A DNA stretch of 64,000 nucleotides, from positions 11,842,735-11,906,734 of the forward strand of contig NC_057769.1 in the NCBI RefSeq assembly GCF_010389155.1, read 5' to 3'. The position numbers and the translations under genes are program-made. The notes below the pieces were generated by a model that was not told the origin of the DNA, made no database searches, and saw nothing but the letters and a program-made list of their open reading frames with translations. Source of the DNA: Erigeron canadensis. Its lineage: Eukaryota > Streptophyta > Magnoliopsida > Asterales > Asteraceae. This document shows, one piece after another, positions 1 through 13,343 of the stretch (positions within the stretch are counted from its first letter, which is position 1; every line of letters starts with the position of its first letter).

Positions 1-542
1 GTGGATTTGTGATGAGATTTATATCATCAATTTTAAGTTACGTTTTCAAAGGTCTTCTTTAGTGAATGAAATTAAATTTTTGTTTTCAAAGGTTTGTATC
101 TCGATCAGTAGCTTTTGTTTTCAAAGGTCTTCTATAGTGCTTATTAATAGTTTTTTTTGTTATTCTTATAATTCACACATTCTACTTATTGTATAAGAAG
201 TTAAATTTTGTTAATATACCCGGATACGTTTTGATAAATTTGATATCCTTCCTGTTAATAGAAACCATGATATCGGGCCTTTTTTGTTACTGTTAGTTAT
301 GTAGTTTTTAATTGGTATAAGTAGTAATGATTGGTGATTATGTTTTTGGCCGATGAATCATTTTGATTATCACAGTTGATAATATTGTTCAATTTTCACG
401 TACCATAAACCCTTTAGTAATACGAGTACAATGTTTATATCATAATTTACAAATTATCAACCTTCCTTATGGGTTAATGTCGCGCCTGATTTAGATGCAC
501 CAATCTACTAGTCATGACTTCTCAAGGCCAAGGTGGGAAAAC
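1..542. other. AT-rich flank, no gene seen
   Basis: No coding signal is visible. The motif GTTTTCAAAGG occurs three times within the first 130 bases. The stretch precedes the MULE transposase remnant and may be part of that element, but no terminal inverted repeat could be recognised and the window may cut it off. Confidence 0.5.
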
Positions 543-3326
543 ATGGTTGAATCACCTATAATCGAGTAAGTTTATGTGGACTTTTATTGATACAAAATTC
601 GTTTATCTCTTGATGATGTGTAACATTAATTGTCGATTAAAATTTACTTTTAGGCAAGAATCATCGAAATATAGGTTGAAGTTGAGATATGGGGGCTATT
701 TTCGGGTTCCCAAGAACTCTTGTAGGAAAAAATTTTGTTTTGGCTTTCAAAAATGTATTTACATGGACAAATACACATACGACTTGAATCAACTAATTGA
801 AGAGGTTGTAAGGCATTATCCATCAATGAGCGATCTAGGTTTTTCAATTGTTTTTCTTGACAAGCATGCCAAAGTGCAAACCTTTATTGAGCTTGATTCG
901 GATGATAACTTCATGGAAATGCTTACCATGTACGAGGATGAAAAAGAAGTATTCATTTATGTGACAACAGGCAAGAGTACTTCTGGAACTAGTAACAATC
1001 AAGAAAGGTATATATATAATAATTCGAAGTGTTATATATAACTAGCACCTATATATATATATATATATATATTTATACATATATAATGTTGTTGTAAGTA
1101 ATTTTTTGTATGCAAGGAACAACATGAAACTACTCATGAACTTCATGATGAGGATAACTCAGATTCTTGTCCTAGTGAAGAAAGTTATCATAGTCGTTTT
1201 AGCGAAGATTATGAAGGTGATATTATAAATTATGAAGGAGAAACTTCATCATATAGCACGAAATGTCCAAGCATGAAAGTGAGCTCGAAGTATCCAAATG
1301 TGATTGCTTTTAGAAGAGCATTGAACCATTACGCACTCGCAAATGAATTTGAGTACTTTATTGAGAAAAGTGAACCAACACAATTTACAGCAAGGTGTGC
1401 TATTATAGAGTGTGAGTGGAAAATTCATGCCGATGTCATGCATGATAAAGTTACCTTTTAAGTAAGTATACAAGTTAATAGTTATCACAATATATGTATA
1501 TATTTTTCTTATTAAGTTTTTTTTTTTATTTCCTGTTATTAAACTTTTTGTAGGTAAGAAAACATGAAGAAGAACATTCTTGTACTCGATCTAGTAAGGG
1601 TGGTAATAGGTGTGCCACTCAAGCATGGATTGCTGATGTAGTTACTGACAAGCTAAAGTCCGACAGAGATGTCTCGCCTACAGAGCTAAAGAAATGGCTT
1701 CTTAAAACTTACAATGTTGAAATACCATACTTAAGGGTCTTTAGAGGGAAGGAACAAGCTTACACTGATTTATATGGCAAGTGGGATGATGCTTTCATAA
1801 AGATGGATGCTTTTAGAGAGGAGCTTCTAAATAGGAATCCGGGAAGTGTTGTTGAAATTTTATTTGAGAAGGATGGTAACAAGAAACGCTTCCAACGTTT
1901 TTTTATCTCATTAACAGCTTGTTCTAGTGGTTTTCTTGCTGGTTGTCGCCCTTACATTGGTCTGGATGCTTGTCATTTAAAAGGGAAGTACAACGGCGTA
2001 CTAGCTGCTGCCACTAGTATTGACGGAAACAACTCGATTTTTCCATTAGCCTACGCCGTTCTTGAATCAGAAAATACAAAATCATGGACGTGGTTTCTTG
2101 AATCATTAAAAAAAGCAATTGGGACGCCAAATGGCCTTGTTATATCATCAGATATGCAAAAAGGGCTAGAAGTAGCTATAATGCAAGTTTATCCTAGTGT
2201 TGAGCATAGAGAATGCATAAAACACTTGTATAGCAACTTCAAGAAACATTTTCGTGGTGACTTCTATAACTACAAATTGTGGAGTGCTGCTAGAACTTAT
2301 TGTATTAATGAGCATAATAGGTTATTGAAGGAAATTGCCGAGGTACGTCCAGAGGCGGTTACATATCTTAACGGGAATCATAATAAGATATGGAGTCGAA
2401 GCAAGTTTGGCACAACTTCCAAGTGTGATTACATCACTAACAACATCTCGGAATCATTTAATTCTTGGGTAGGCGCATTACGTTATAAACCGGTACTTGA
2501 GGTCCTCGACGGGATTAGAGATAAGCTTATGCGAAGATTTGATAAGAAGAGGAAGACTGTGAAAAAATGGAAAGGATCATTAGTTCCTAAAGCTAATATC
2601 TATCTCAAAAGTATCTCTAAGGCAAGCATATCTGATTTGTTTGTTATATATTCTTTTTGTACTCCAAATGATATAAATATGTATATTTACCAATGCTCAT
2701 TCATTTGTGTTTCATATGTAGAACTTAGGTGCATATGAAGTTTTCAGAAGTAGCGACAATCGAGCTGAAGTGGAATACAAGGGGAAGCGTTACGAGGTTA
2801 TACTAAATGAGAGAAAATGTACTTGTCGGGTTTGGCAAGTTACCGGTCTTCCATGTATACATGCAGTGGCTTTTATTGCTTTTACAAGGGACACTGATTG
2901 GGTAAAATATGTAGATTCCTGTTTCACAATCACAAACTACAAAGAAGCTTATGCCCTTGAAATTGCTCCATTACCCGGAAAGGATCAATGGGTAGAAAGG
3001 GAATCAGATGAAAGGATATATCCACCTATATTAAAACGTCCCCCTGGAAGACCCAAAAAAGAAAGAATGAAACCACCTGGTGAGGCCAAAAGAAAACACA
3101 AATGTCCACGATGCGGTGGGTATGGGCACCATGAAAAGAAATGCAAAAATCCATCATCTCAAGCTCCTGATTCAAATCAAACATCTACGAGCAAAAGGTT
3201 CGCTAATTACTTGTTTCACTACCCCCCCCCCCCAACCCCCCCGATTTATATTCAATGCTAACAAGTATTTGTTATTTTAGGAGGCGAGGAAAATACACAA
3301 AAGCTCGTGAAAGCTGTGCAATATGA
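543..3326 (+). pseudogene. MULE (MuDR-type) transposase gene, decayed
   Basis: The gene encodes a Mutator-superfamily transposase. Proposed exons are 543-565, 654-1007, 1117-1461, 1554-2642, 2722-3197 and 3281-3326. In order they carry an N-terminal PB1-like segment (LKLRYGGYF), a MuDR-type DNA-binding region, the MULE catalytic domain with DDE candidates in GLDACHLKG, SSDMQKGL and NISESFNSW, a SWIM finger (CTC...PCIH), and a C-terminal zinc knuckle with spacing C-x2-C-x4-H-x4-C. It looks inactive. A TAA at 1459-1461 stands where a codon should abut the donor GTAAGT, and the 1007/1117 junction is out of phase by one base. The last introns hold a run of 12 C then 7 C (3222-3242). The family is certain; exact exon ends are inferred. 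It could instead be a domesticated FAR1/MUG-like gene, but the lesions argue against that. Confidence 0.85.
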
Positions 3327-4046
3327 GGTTGTTAGTTTGCAAATAACTCATCAAGTTCTAATAAAAGGAATTGTGGTTATTTTTCTCGGTTAGAATGGGT
3401 TGCTTGTGATATATATATATATATATATATATCTTCTTAATTAGAAGTACTTTTAACCGACAACGATTACTGCAATGGTCAAATGTCATGGTCTGTTTGT
3501 TTTTAGCTTTATAACACTATGACAAGAGTTGTTTTTTAGCTACTTGGGTCACTATCTTTGTAAGATGCACTACTTTTTTCATAGTAATGTTTTATTCCAA
3601 TAGAAAAAATAATAGAACATATTTGCTTTTTTGGATGGTGGTATTTGTTGGCCATGACGATCTCTGTTTTATAGTTCTGCTAACATGTACTTGGTTCGAT
3701 TGTTAGTTAAGATATTTCAGTTATTTATTTTCAAGGGCAAATAGGGAATTTGGTGATATAAATTTGGTTATAAATGATTTTATAAATGATTTGGGTAAAT
3801 ATGATAGAATATGATTTACAATTAGGTAAATATGAAATATTTAATTGGAATTGGGTAAATATGAAATTAAGATGTGTTTTTTGGGTAAATATGAAATTAT
3901 CCCTTTTTTTTTAAAGACTCTCAATCCTATTCATTCCCATCCGATCAATCGAACATTCCCCACAATTTCATAAACCCCCCATTTGTTGTCTGTGTTCCAA
4001 ATCTCACCAATTCATCGATCAAAAGAAAAGGGGGAGGAGGAGGAAA
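3327..4046. other. Intergenic region and MED21 5' flank
   Basis: This stretch holds a (TA)n run near 3409-3432, AT-rich sequence without a gene, a tandem AAATATGAAAT repeat (listed separately) and then the presumed MED21 promoter and 5' UTR. The 5' UTR ends in a GA-rich leader just before the ATG at 4047. Confidence 0.6.
3793..3902. repeat. Tandem ~30-bp GGGTAAATATGAAAT repeats
   Basis: Four imperfect units with a core close to TTGGGTAAATATGAAATT recur about every 30 bases immediately upstream of MED21. The same core builds the terminal region of the foldback element at 32866-33615, so this is probably the end of a related element lying in the promoter region. Confidence 0.6.
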
Positions 4047-7000
4047 ATGGACATAATATCACAACTACAAGAACAAGTAAACACAATTGCAGCAATTTCT
4101 TTCAACACTTTTGGTACTTTACAAAGAGACGCCCCACCTGTTCGTCTCTCTCCCAATTACCCTGAACCACCGGCTGCCACCACCACCACCATCACTGAAG
4201 AATCCCCAGTTAATACTAATAATGTTATTTCAGAAACACCCAAGATTCTTAGTGCTGAACTTGTTAAAGCTGCTAAACAGGTGCCCTGCCTCTTTCTTTC
4301 TTTTTTCTTTTTATGTTTTATTTGTCAAGTTTTGATCTTTATGTGAATTAGGTTAGTGGGTATTGATTTTTATGTGAATTAGGTTAGTGGGTATTGATTA
4401 TTATGTGAATTAGGTTATCTTTTATTTAGTGAAATTGGCCTAATTTTTAGCTCATTATTTGCTAAAATTTTCAAAGTTCTTCAAGGACTAGTTATTTATG
4501 TTACTGCCATTGTGTTTGAACTTGAAGGAATAAAGGTTATTGGGTCAATTTGTTAAGTTAAAAAATGTGACTATTTTTTATGCTTGGATACTTCTTTATC
4601 GGCAGAGGTCTTTCCTTACTGAATGAAAAGAATTCATAGGGTTATTATCTGCTTCTTGTTTTCTTGTCAAAGATTCTGATTTGATAATCTGATTGTCTAG
4701 AGTTCAGTTAATCACTTAATCATGGAAGATGATTTTTTTTTTGAACATTAATCATGGAAGATGATAGTTGTGCGAAAAAATGTAAGGAGATTGGTTGAGA
4801 GAGAATGTATCAATGTGTAATTTATTGATTAGATTTCGTATGTATATAGGACTCCATTATAGGCTTATTTGTCGTTAGTCAATAATCACCTATGGATAAT
4901 GAATTTCATACCGGTTCAATAAAACTGTTAAGTAAAAAAATGTTTCTTATCTACTCTTTAACCCAATCTTTGATTTTTTACTTTCATTTCAGAACTCTTC
5001 ACTTTTTTACATTAAAGTCTCACTTTTGATCTTTTTATCTATCAGTTTCTAAAATAATCATAATTGACAAACACTGAAGCATCTTATTGATACAACTTGA
5101 AGCACCAGAAGGACGTCTAAATATAATCTCAAATTGCACATCTAAAAACCCTCTTGTGGAATCCTTAGGCTATGTTCTTGAGCTTTAGTTTAGTGATGGA
5201 AGGGGAAGTTACAGAAGTTCTCTAACTTTATAATTATCCCGCTTTTGTGATGTTGCTTTTGTGAAGAGAAGGCCTTCTGTCCACCCTCGCTTTCTTCCCT
5301 CTTCCTTCCGAAAAATAAATGGAGCACATGAATTTCTTAAACATTCACTCCTCTTCTTTCACTGTCTCCAAAAACCAACTCAAGAACACAGTTTTAAAGT
5401 GTCTTGAACACTTGACTAACACACTTAAGTATTTAAGTCTTTTGACCCTTTATAAATAAAAATGATTACTAGAAAGAATGTTACCTGGCCCCTTAAATTG
5501 ATTAGAGCTTAAATATGCTATAACTAACTTAACTTAAGTTCAAACAATCCTTTAGGACCTATTGGACTGTTTATTGTTACACCAATACTTGTCTAATCTC
5601 TGGGAAGGAATATTTAGATATAGACATGTATATATGTGTACCTCTTTTAGGTTCTATAAGCTTTAAGATTGTAATGTGAGGCCTGAAACGTGATGCCACA
5701 AAACCATGAGTCGGCTTTCAGGCTTTCTCGTGTGTGGCCTTGCTTAGTAAACCTCACATTACAATCTCGGAGTCGGGACATTGGTTTGGCTTGCCAAATC
5801 GTACAACGTTATAACATTGTTTCTCCAATTTGTGGCATTGTCTCGTATCAAGTAAAGGAACCCTGTAGTCACGTCATTTCTCTTCTTACACATATAAACG
5901 GGATTCGCATAATGAAATAGAATAAGGAGGACAATGGGACCTGCTGTATGTAATCCCCATAAGTCTTTTTGGTGACTTTGAAGTCAGAATTTGGAAACAT
6001 ATCTGACCATGAACAAAGAAAGGCATGAGATAAGGTAGTGAAAAAAGGGAGGCACATACTGTTGATATACTAGGCTAAGACCTTTCCCTAAAGAGTCTTT
6101 TGTATGTATAACCTTTTTTTCCCGATAAACTTTCTCTCATTATTTTGTTGAGCTATATGCTTATTGCTCTGTCACATGTTTAGTTCGATGCGTTGGTAGC
6201 TGCCCTTCCCTTGTCAGAAGGAGGCGAGGAAGCTCAGCTGAAAAAAATTGCAGAACTTCAGGTATAACCCCAGACCATTCTAACTCACACGCGCTTACTC
6301 ACCAACACCCTCAACAAACACAAACAAGACAGACCCTGGGGCCCGGGCACAAAAGTTGTGGATGAAATAAAAGTCAAAAACTGTTTTTGGAGCGCGTCTC
6401 CTAGAAACTTGTTATGGTAGTGCATAGTGTAGTTGAAACTCTTCTTCTGCCGCCCAAAAAGTAGTATAATAATCCAAAATCAATTAAAAAGAATCTGTAT
6501 CGATTATCATCTAACCTATACTGGACTTCATGTGTAGGCTGAAAACGATCTTGTTGGTCAAGAACTTCAAAAGCAACTTGATGCTGCAGGTAATTCTTTG
6601 TATTTTATTATGTGTATGGTTTACTCTGATTCTGTCTATATTTCTTTCTTTGCTCATATGTCCCATGTCAACTCCAACAATTTAGGGTAATTCTTTAGTA
6701 CAAAATAAGGTTACACTTTGCTTTATAGACCAGTTGGCTTATCATTGAGCAAATTGTAGTAAATTCTGAGAAATTTGCCAAATACATTAAATCTTTGGTC
6801 ACCATGATTAGGTTTTATGTTGGCATCTGTAAGCAAAATCAATTCACAGGGACTTATCTTATATCTCTCTTCTATCTAACACATTTAACAAAAGACAAAC
6901 TTAGGTAAAGTAATTGGTATCCTTCTTACCATGAACTTGGTTATGCAACAATCCTGTTTGTTAAATTAATCTCATTCGACATAAAGAAAGTCACCAACAA

Positions 7001-7522
7001 AAATTTCAATAATGTTGGGCTGTTGGTATGGTTTTAAAAGATGAAAACTACAAAAAGGGGTATAGTGGAGCCAGTATAACACTTGGAAAAGCTCAATGGC
7101 TAAGTATCATCTGTTAGTTTCTTTTGATATTTTTTCTACTTGTTCTCAAAGCTTATGGAAATTTCAGCTTTTTTTTAAGTTAAATTAAAATAGTTGTCAT
7201 TGCTACAAATATGCTCAACAAGATTTCTGTTATAAAAATCAGAAAGTGATCTAGTGATGATGCCCCACCTAATTTCTGTAATTAGTTTCTCGTAGGCGTC
7301 AGTGTTTTACAAACAAAAAAAAGCTGTCAAAATGTAACTTCTATGTAAAACAGGGAGTATTGGACTTACATAAGAGTTGATAAAGAATGTTGATTACCTG
7401 CTGGTTTTACGGTCTAATGGGTGAACATATTATTATTGATATCAGAGAAGGAATTGAAACAAGTGCAGGAATTGTTCAATGAAGCTGCAGATAACTGTCT
7501 CAACTTGAAGAAACCAGACTAA
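4047..7522 (+). CDS. MED21: Mediator complex subunit 21
   Basis: MED21 is a small coiled-coil subunit of the Mediator middle module. It links transcription factors to RNA polymerase II in the nucleus and normally pairs with MED7. Exons are 4047-4280, 6184-6261, 6538-6589 and 7446-7522, all with GT/AG borders and consistent phase, giving 146 residues. The N-terminus MDIISQLQEQVNTIAA, the block FNTFGTLQRDAPPVRLSPNY, the stretch SAELVKAAKQFDALVAALP and the end AADNCLNLKKP are typical of plant MED21. A variable Pro/Thr linker lies around residues 42-65, and the C-terminal half is charged and heptad-rich. The start is the only ATG that gives the conserved N-terminus. Intron 1 (1.9 kb) carries a small hairpin MITE. 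Length and domain order look complete. Confidence 0.96.
5666..5767. mobile_element. Small hairpin MITE in MED21 intron 1
   Basis: A 102-bp sequence is bounded by inverted AGATTGTAATGTGAGG and CCTCACATTACAATCT. A second nested inverted pair, GCCTGAAA and TTTCAGGC, lies inside it. No clear target duplication was identified, so the class is unassigned. Confidence 0.6.
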
Positions 7523-8502
7523 AGATGCGAGAAATCTTTAGTTCTTAGGTGAAGAGTTGTATTTGTTTGTAATGTCTGTAGTTATATCCACAAATCAAGT
7601 TACAGTTAATTAACCATGAAATTGGTGGGAATCCAGCCTTTTGACCCTTTTTTTATGTGTTCAGTTTGTTAGGCGTTCAAGATTTGGTCTTTCCATTATA
7701 GCACAGTGTGGAGTGTGGACTTCCCAATTTGTTGGGCCTGTATGAAGCTTTCAATTAATACCTATATCATTGCCTACGTTTGTTTTCATTTATTATTGGC
7801 TGAAATAACAAATCAGTAAGATCAACGGTAATATTTGTATTCCATAGATTTACATTCTATACTAGTGTATGGATCAGCAGCTCCCATAACAGATGGGTCA
7901 CTCAGCAGCAGCATAAGCTCAAAGAGCTGCAGTGAAGGAGAGGTTGCATACTCGTGACAGGATAACGCTTTGGCTTACCACCATTGTAATCAACCGAAGA
8001 CGACATTCTACTTCTCACAGCCTATCAAAGTATTATGGTTATTATTGGCAAAAATTGTAGTTAAATCAATTGTACTTGTGAGATCTAAAGTGACAATCTT
8101 TGAGGTAAAACTTAAAAGACATGAAAAACGTGACTGTGGCTATTAGAATCCAAAGTAAAACTGTCGATTTTTAGTGAACTGATAAACTAGAGCTTTGATG
8201 CGAATCTTGAAAGATAGCTTCAACTTCAAGTACCATATCTATTACACTGAGCGATGGTCCGTGGGAGGATGATGTCAGAAAACTTTGACTGTAGATTTTG
8301 AGATTGACTTTTAAGTCTTCACAGCCACAAAAATCAAAAAACAAAAAAACACGAAACTCAAACTCAGCCACAAAAACAAAAGCCACTAAAACCAAACCAC
8401 AAACACATATTTACAAACTTGTTCTGAATAACAGATAAAAAACCCATAACTGAAATCTTGAGTTAATAATAATTGTATTGTAATACATCAATAAAAGAAG
8501 AA
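7523..8502. other. MED21 3' UTR and MPH1-like 5' flank
   Basis: This region between two plus-strand genes presumably holds the MED21 3' UTR and the promoter of the next gene. A minus-strand reading near 8046 opens with MSSSVDYNGG but soon meets a stop and matches nothing I recognise. No repeat structure stands out. Confidence 0.5.
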
Positions 8503-11500
8503 ATGGGTTCATCATCAGCAGCATTGTCAGCAAGCAGCAGCTGTAGCACAAACATGAGAACACATTTCTTATTTGACAAAAACAAGAATTTTGTTTGCAA
8601 GAAGAGACAAAATCATCTTAAAATAATAAGAGCTTCTGATGATTCACAGGAGGATTGCAACGTTGAAGAATGTGCCCCTGATAAAGAGGTAGCTTACTTT
8701 AATCAGTAATAATAATAATGGGTTGTTTTGTCTTCAGCCCTTGAATCTTTTTTATGTATCCAACTCCCTTAATAAATTACATATGAACCAACCGAAAGTG
8801 GTTCAAGTCCTTGCCTCTGGAGACAGAGTTCAGAGGTCGTTTTCCAAACATCTCATCCTCCTCATATACTGTTTGTAGACGGTAATGGGAGTACCTTAGT
8901 TGCTAACTTAGAATGCAGATATCTCTGCATTTATGTATCTAACTTCCAAACATTGCTTTTGTATCCGGTGATACTTTTGCTTATGTGTCAACTCATATGG
9001 ATAAATGTGGCAACTTTTCTGGGTGACATGTTATACAGTAGCAATATTTGAATATTAAACACATACGTTTCTGGATAAATACTAGCAAGTTTGAATATTA
9101 AACACATAAATGTGGCAACTTTGCTTATGTGGCAACTCATATGGATAAATACTAGCAAGTTTCTGGATTTTAAGTTGAGCGATTTTAATCCGTTCTGATG
9201 TCAAATGTGAGCATGTATGTTTGCTTGGATGAGTAATGGACTAATGGGTGAAAGGGCTCCGATTGGGGTTTGTAATTTTTAAAATGGGTCGGGAGTCTGA
9301 AAAATAACTATTATAGTTATCAATGTTAAGTTTTAATCCACTTTAGTATCTTAATCTGTCATTATACTTAGAGTGACTTGCTATTTCAAACATCTGCCCC
9401 CGCTGTAGTAAAAAAATTATTTTTAATTTAGGTAGCCGGACCACTGAATCCATGGGCATGCAAGAGACGACCTGACTAATTGAAACATCTTAGTAGTCAT
9501 AGCCTCATAGGAAAAAAAGTTGTTAAAGTGACATGCCATTTGGGGCCAAATGTGCATCCATGCTAAGATTGTTATTTCTTTAAATACATCAGTTTTATAA
9601 TATTCAAATATAATATCCATAGATTAGTTAATACTTCTATTGGAGCCCCTTAAGGGGAAGGAGGTTAAATGTTTTATAAGCATTACTCTCCCTTCCCCTC
9701 TCTTAAACCGCCATCACCAAAGAGGCCTTCTTATGAATGAAAATTGTGTTCTTGAGTTTGCTGCACATTTGTTGGGAACTAAATTTTCCCTTGTTAGTTT
9801 GCATTGGGTAGGAGTTTCACATTTACCTTCCTTAACCTGTAAATATCTCTAGCGGAATCAACGGTGTCATGTTATTGCCCAATAACCTGCAGTATAGGAA
9901 AGCAAAATTTCAAAAAATAGGATACAGATTATGTTCCTATGAAGTTGTTTTATTTGTTTAGTTATTTTTGATTTTATCATGGTAATATATGCTAAAGAAA
10001 GGAACATTTGAAGTGATTAGTTGTTGACCCGTGTTTTATAGTAGGTTGAGTTTTTCTCCAAACAATTGTAAAACTATGCTTTGCATTCCTTTTATTTTGA
10101 ATGGCATCTGCTTTGTATTCTGTACACCTAATCAAAGTTCTTATATTAAATATATCAAAACTCTCAGTATGCAGTTTCACATTATTGAGTTGCACTGTGT
10201 ATGCCCATAAATGTTTTTTCAGTTATCTATTGTGTCTACAACTCTGCATCATGTTCCAATGAAATAGTCAACAAGTATTTTTTTTACTTGGCTTTTGAAT
10301 GGTTCTATGACCTGAATCATCATGGACCATGTTATTCGTAGGTTCTTATAGTCTTTCTGGTCTTCAAGGATGCAATTATAACATCACAAACATAAAGTCA
10401 CATGTCATTACGTTTTCTAAAAGAAAATCACCTGTGAAAATATTTTGGTTCATAGTGCTTTTCCACGTTGGTTCTTTTTCCCAGTTGCAATTTTTTTCTT
10501 TGGGTCGAGTGTCGATAACCTTTAGTATCCTTGATATAAAGGCCATTTATGAGATGTGTTTATTGTCTGATCACTAAGAAACTGTACCAGGTTATTAGTT
10601 GAGTTTATATATAAGCGAGCCAGTTCCACATGTCTGACATATACACTTAAAGTTAACTTATTGGTGAATCATCTACAATTGTCTATTACTTACTATTTAA
10701 GGTTCATTGGCTTCTATTGTACTCTGTTTATTCTTGCTTCCGTGAAGGATACTCCTACACTTGCTAAAAAGTAAGAACCATGTTGATTCGTATTATAACG
10801 AAAACTAAGGCTTCAATTTATCTGTTAGTGTCGCTTGGGTGACACATTTTTTCTTAATGAGGATATACTTAAATGAACTTTGTTTAAGCCGATTAATTGT
10901 GGACTTTGTGGTCAATGAGCAGGATGAAGATGGTCATGACAGTAAAATCTGATGAATACTTGCTGTGATAAAAAAACAGGTAGGGAAAGTAAGCATGGAA
11001 TGGCTAGCCGGGGAGAAAACCAAAGTTGCGGGAACATTCCCACCTCGTAGGCGTGATTGGAGCGGCTATGTGGAAAAGGACACAGCTGGGCAGACAAATA
11101 TATATTCCGTTGAGGTTAGTGGTTCCAATACTTTTCATCTGAAAGTGTTTACGACTTTACATAATACATTTTTGTAAGACGAAATTATAAAATGCATTGT
11201 GGATGCACTTTTGCTAAGACCTACCCAACTAGTCCACAACATTGGTGCAAAGTACCCGTTATATAAACCTGGCATATTTTAGCCTTACTGGATCATGGCT
11301 AGAGGCTGAGAATTCCACATACTCATAAATTGGTTTTTTCGGGTAATGATATATGACTTAAATATCTAACACGTCAAACATGTGAAGTTACATTAAAATG
11401 GACAGAAAAGAAATGGGTTGAATAGGTATAAAGCCACGAAGCTCGTCACAAGAATACATGAAAAAAGGAAATGGGTCGAACGGGTAGAAAGTGACTAAGA

Positions 11501-13343
11501 AAAGTACTCATTCCGACCCTTTACCCAACCAATCCATTTTGCAACCTCTAGAGACTAGACGTGACCTATAAAGGAACTGGCAACACCTAGTAGGAATCTA
11601 ACTTGTAACTTTCAATATAAATAAAATACAAGAATCTTATTGACAAGGAGTAATAATCAACAGTTTGTATTAGCAGCACAAAGCATGCAGTTCTAGGTTG
11701 AATTATTGCATAAACACAAACCATTGCACTTTACAATTTTAAGTTGATACAATGGGATAATTGTAAGTAACTTCGATCCCTTGATGGCTAAGCCCTTTGA
11801 TCTGGGTAATAATTTACCTGTAGCAGACTAGCAGGACAAGTGGGTAAATTCTGATTGATTCAAATGGGTCAAGAGCCACACACGATGTAATAAAAATTTA
11901 AAATGCATAATGCGTCTGTTTTATTTCAAAACACAGATATCATTGTGATGATGTAGTTTTGTAATAATATTTGAAAATTTCATCATTTGTAAAATGCGAG
12001 TAAGGAGATGACAAAAAGTGTTTTAGTTATCCATTCTAGAATAGTACCCCATTTGACCAAAATTTATTTTGACCCATTAGGGTGGAGGGAGTACTACCCA
12101 AATACCTAATCCTACTCAATTTATCCTCCAATCAAAACATTCTAACTCACAACTACCTAATTTTTACCCAATCCTACCCAATTTCTTTTCTTTTTTTTCC
12201 ATTTTTTATTACATATAATTAAGCTATATAAATATAAATACTAAAACATTTAATAAATAAAACATAACCATAAAAAGAAGAATACATAATACTTGAAATT
12301 TAAAAATAAAAAAAAAAAGTAGACTATAGCTTCTAAAATATATATGAAACTCTAAGGTTTAAAATGAAAATTAAGAATAATATTTAATACTGTATTATAT
12401 ATTAATAATAATATACATATGTTGTCTTCTCCCCCGGATCATCGATGGATAAAAGCAAAGAAAACAGAACCAGGTCGCCGGAAAAAAAAATAAAAACAAA
12501 AAAACAAAACAGAAACAGCTTACCGTCGTTGGGGGACCACTTGCAACAGCTCTATGCATCTACCCAACAATCGGTTTCCAAGCCCAATTCACTACCCGAT
12601 TTTCGCTACCCGACTTAAACCCGATCGGCGGGGGTGGTGTGCCCGATCGTGGTCGGGATACCCGAGCGCTTACACGATGGGTACTCCCTCCAGCCTTACC
12701 CAACCCATCGACTTTACGACTTGTGGAAGGTATTAGATAAAATGAAAAGAGGTTGAATGGTCGCATGGGTCAAATAAGTCTCAATTCACAAAACGTCTTA
12801 AATCAATTTATAGCAGAAATAGAGTATCCTTGGAAAACAATAGTTTATATAAAGCATCAACTATTTGTGATGTTCATGTAATGATGTAAAGGAGATAGTG
12901 TTTACATGCCAGTGCAACTATAATCATAGTATAATGTTGATAAACTCTTGCAGCCTGCAGTATATGTGGCAGAGAGTGCAATTAGCTCAGGGACTTCAGG
13001 TATGTCTGCTGATGGATCAGAGAATACAGCAGCATTAGTTGGTTTTGGCGGCCTTCTTGCCGTTGCTGCTGCATCAGTAGTCCTCCTTCAAGTAGGGAAG
13101 AACCCGCCCCCGATACAAACATTAGATTACTCAGGCCCATCCCTTAGTTACTACATTACCAAATTCAAACCTTCGGAAATTGTTCAAGTTTCAGTGCCAA
13201 CAGAACCTGAGCCAACTGCACAGCCAGAGAGTTCTACCCCACAAGTAGTAGATTCAGAATCTTCAGAAACCGAGACAGCTTTAGCTGAACAGCCAGAGGG
13301 TGTTACACAACAAGAGCCAGAGGTTGAGGTTGGATCTGGCTAA
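8503..13343 (+). CDS. MPH1: MPH1-like thylakoid membrane protein (PSII maintenance)
   Basis: Exons 8503-8688, 10980-11114 and 12954-13343 join in phase to give 236 residues, close to the length of the Arabidopsis family member. Residues 1 to about 45 are rich in Ser, Ala and basic residues, as in a chloroplast transit peptide. A conserved block follows (VGKVSMEWLAGEKTKV, then FPPRRRDWSGYVEKDTAGQT), then one predicted membrane span at about 132-154. After it comes the block DYSGPSLSYYITKFKPSEIV and an acidic Pro/Glu/Thr-rich tail. Proteins of this family (MAINTENANCE OF PSII UNDER HIGH LIGHT 1, a proline-rich thylakoid protein) help protect and repair photosystem II under strong light; that role is family knowledge. 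The ATG at 8503 is preferred over an upstream in-frame TTG. Intron 2 carries a Tourist-like MITE. Confidence 0.85.
12080..12695. mobile_element. Tourist-like (PIF/Harbinger) MITE with TTA duplication
   Basis: A 616-bp element lies in intron 2 of the MPH1-like gene. It begins GGGTGGAGGGAGTACT and ends with the inverted counterpart GTACTCCCTCCAGCC. It is flanked on both sides by TTA (12077-12079 and 12696-12698), the 3-bp target duplication typical of PIF/Harbinger. It has no transposase. A GC-rich stretch near its right end creates spurious open frames. Confidence 0.75.

Noticed and set aside
7861..8046. Minus-strand short gene starting MSSSVDYNGG
   Set aside because: The frame closes within about 35 residues, no convincing intron restores it and no family is recognised.
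12554..12766. Open frames on both strands in a GC-rich patch
   Set aside because: They lie at the right end of the TTA-flanked MITE in the MPH1-like intron 2 and resemble no protein.
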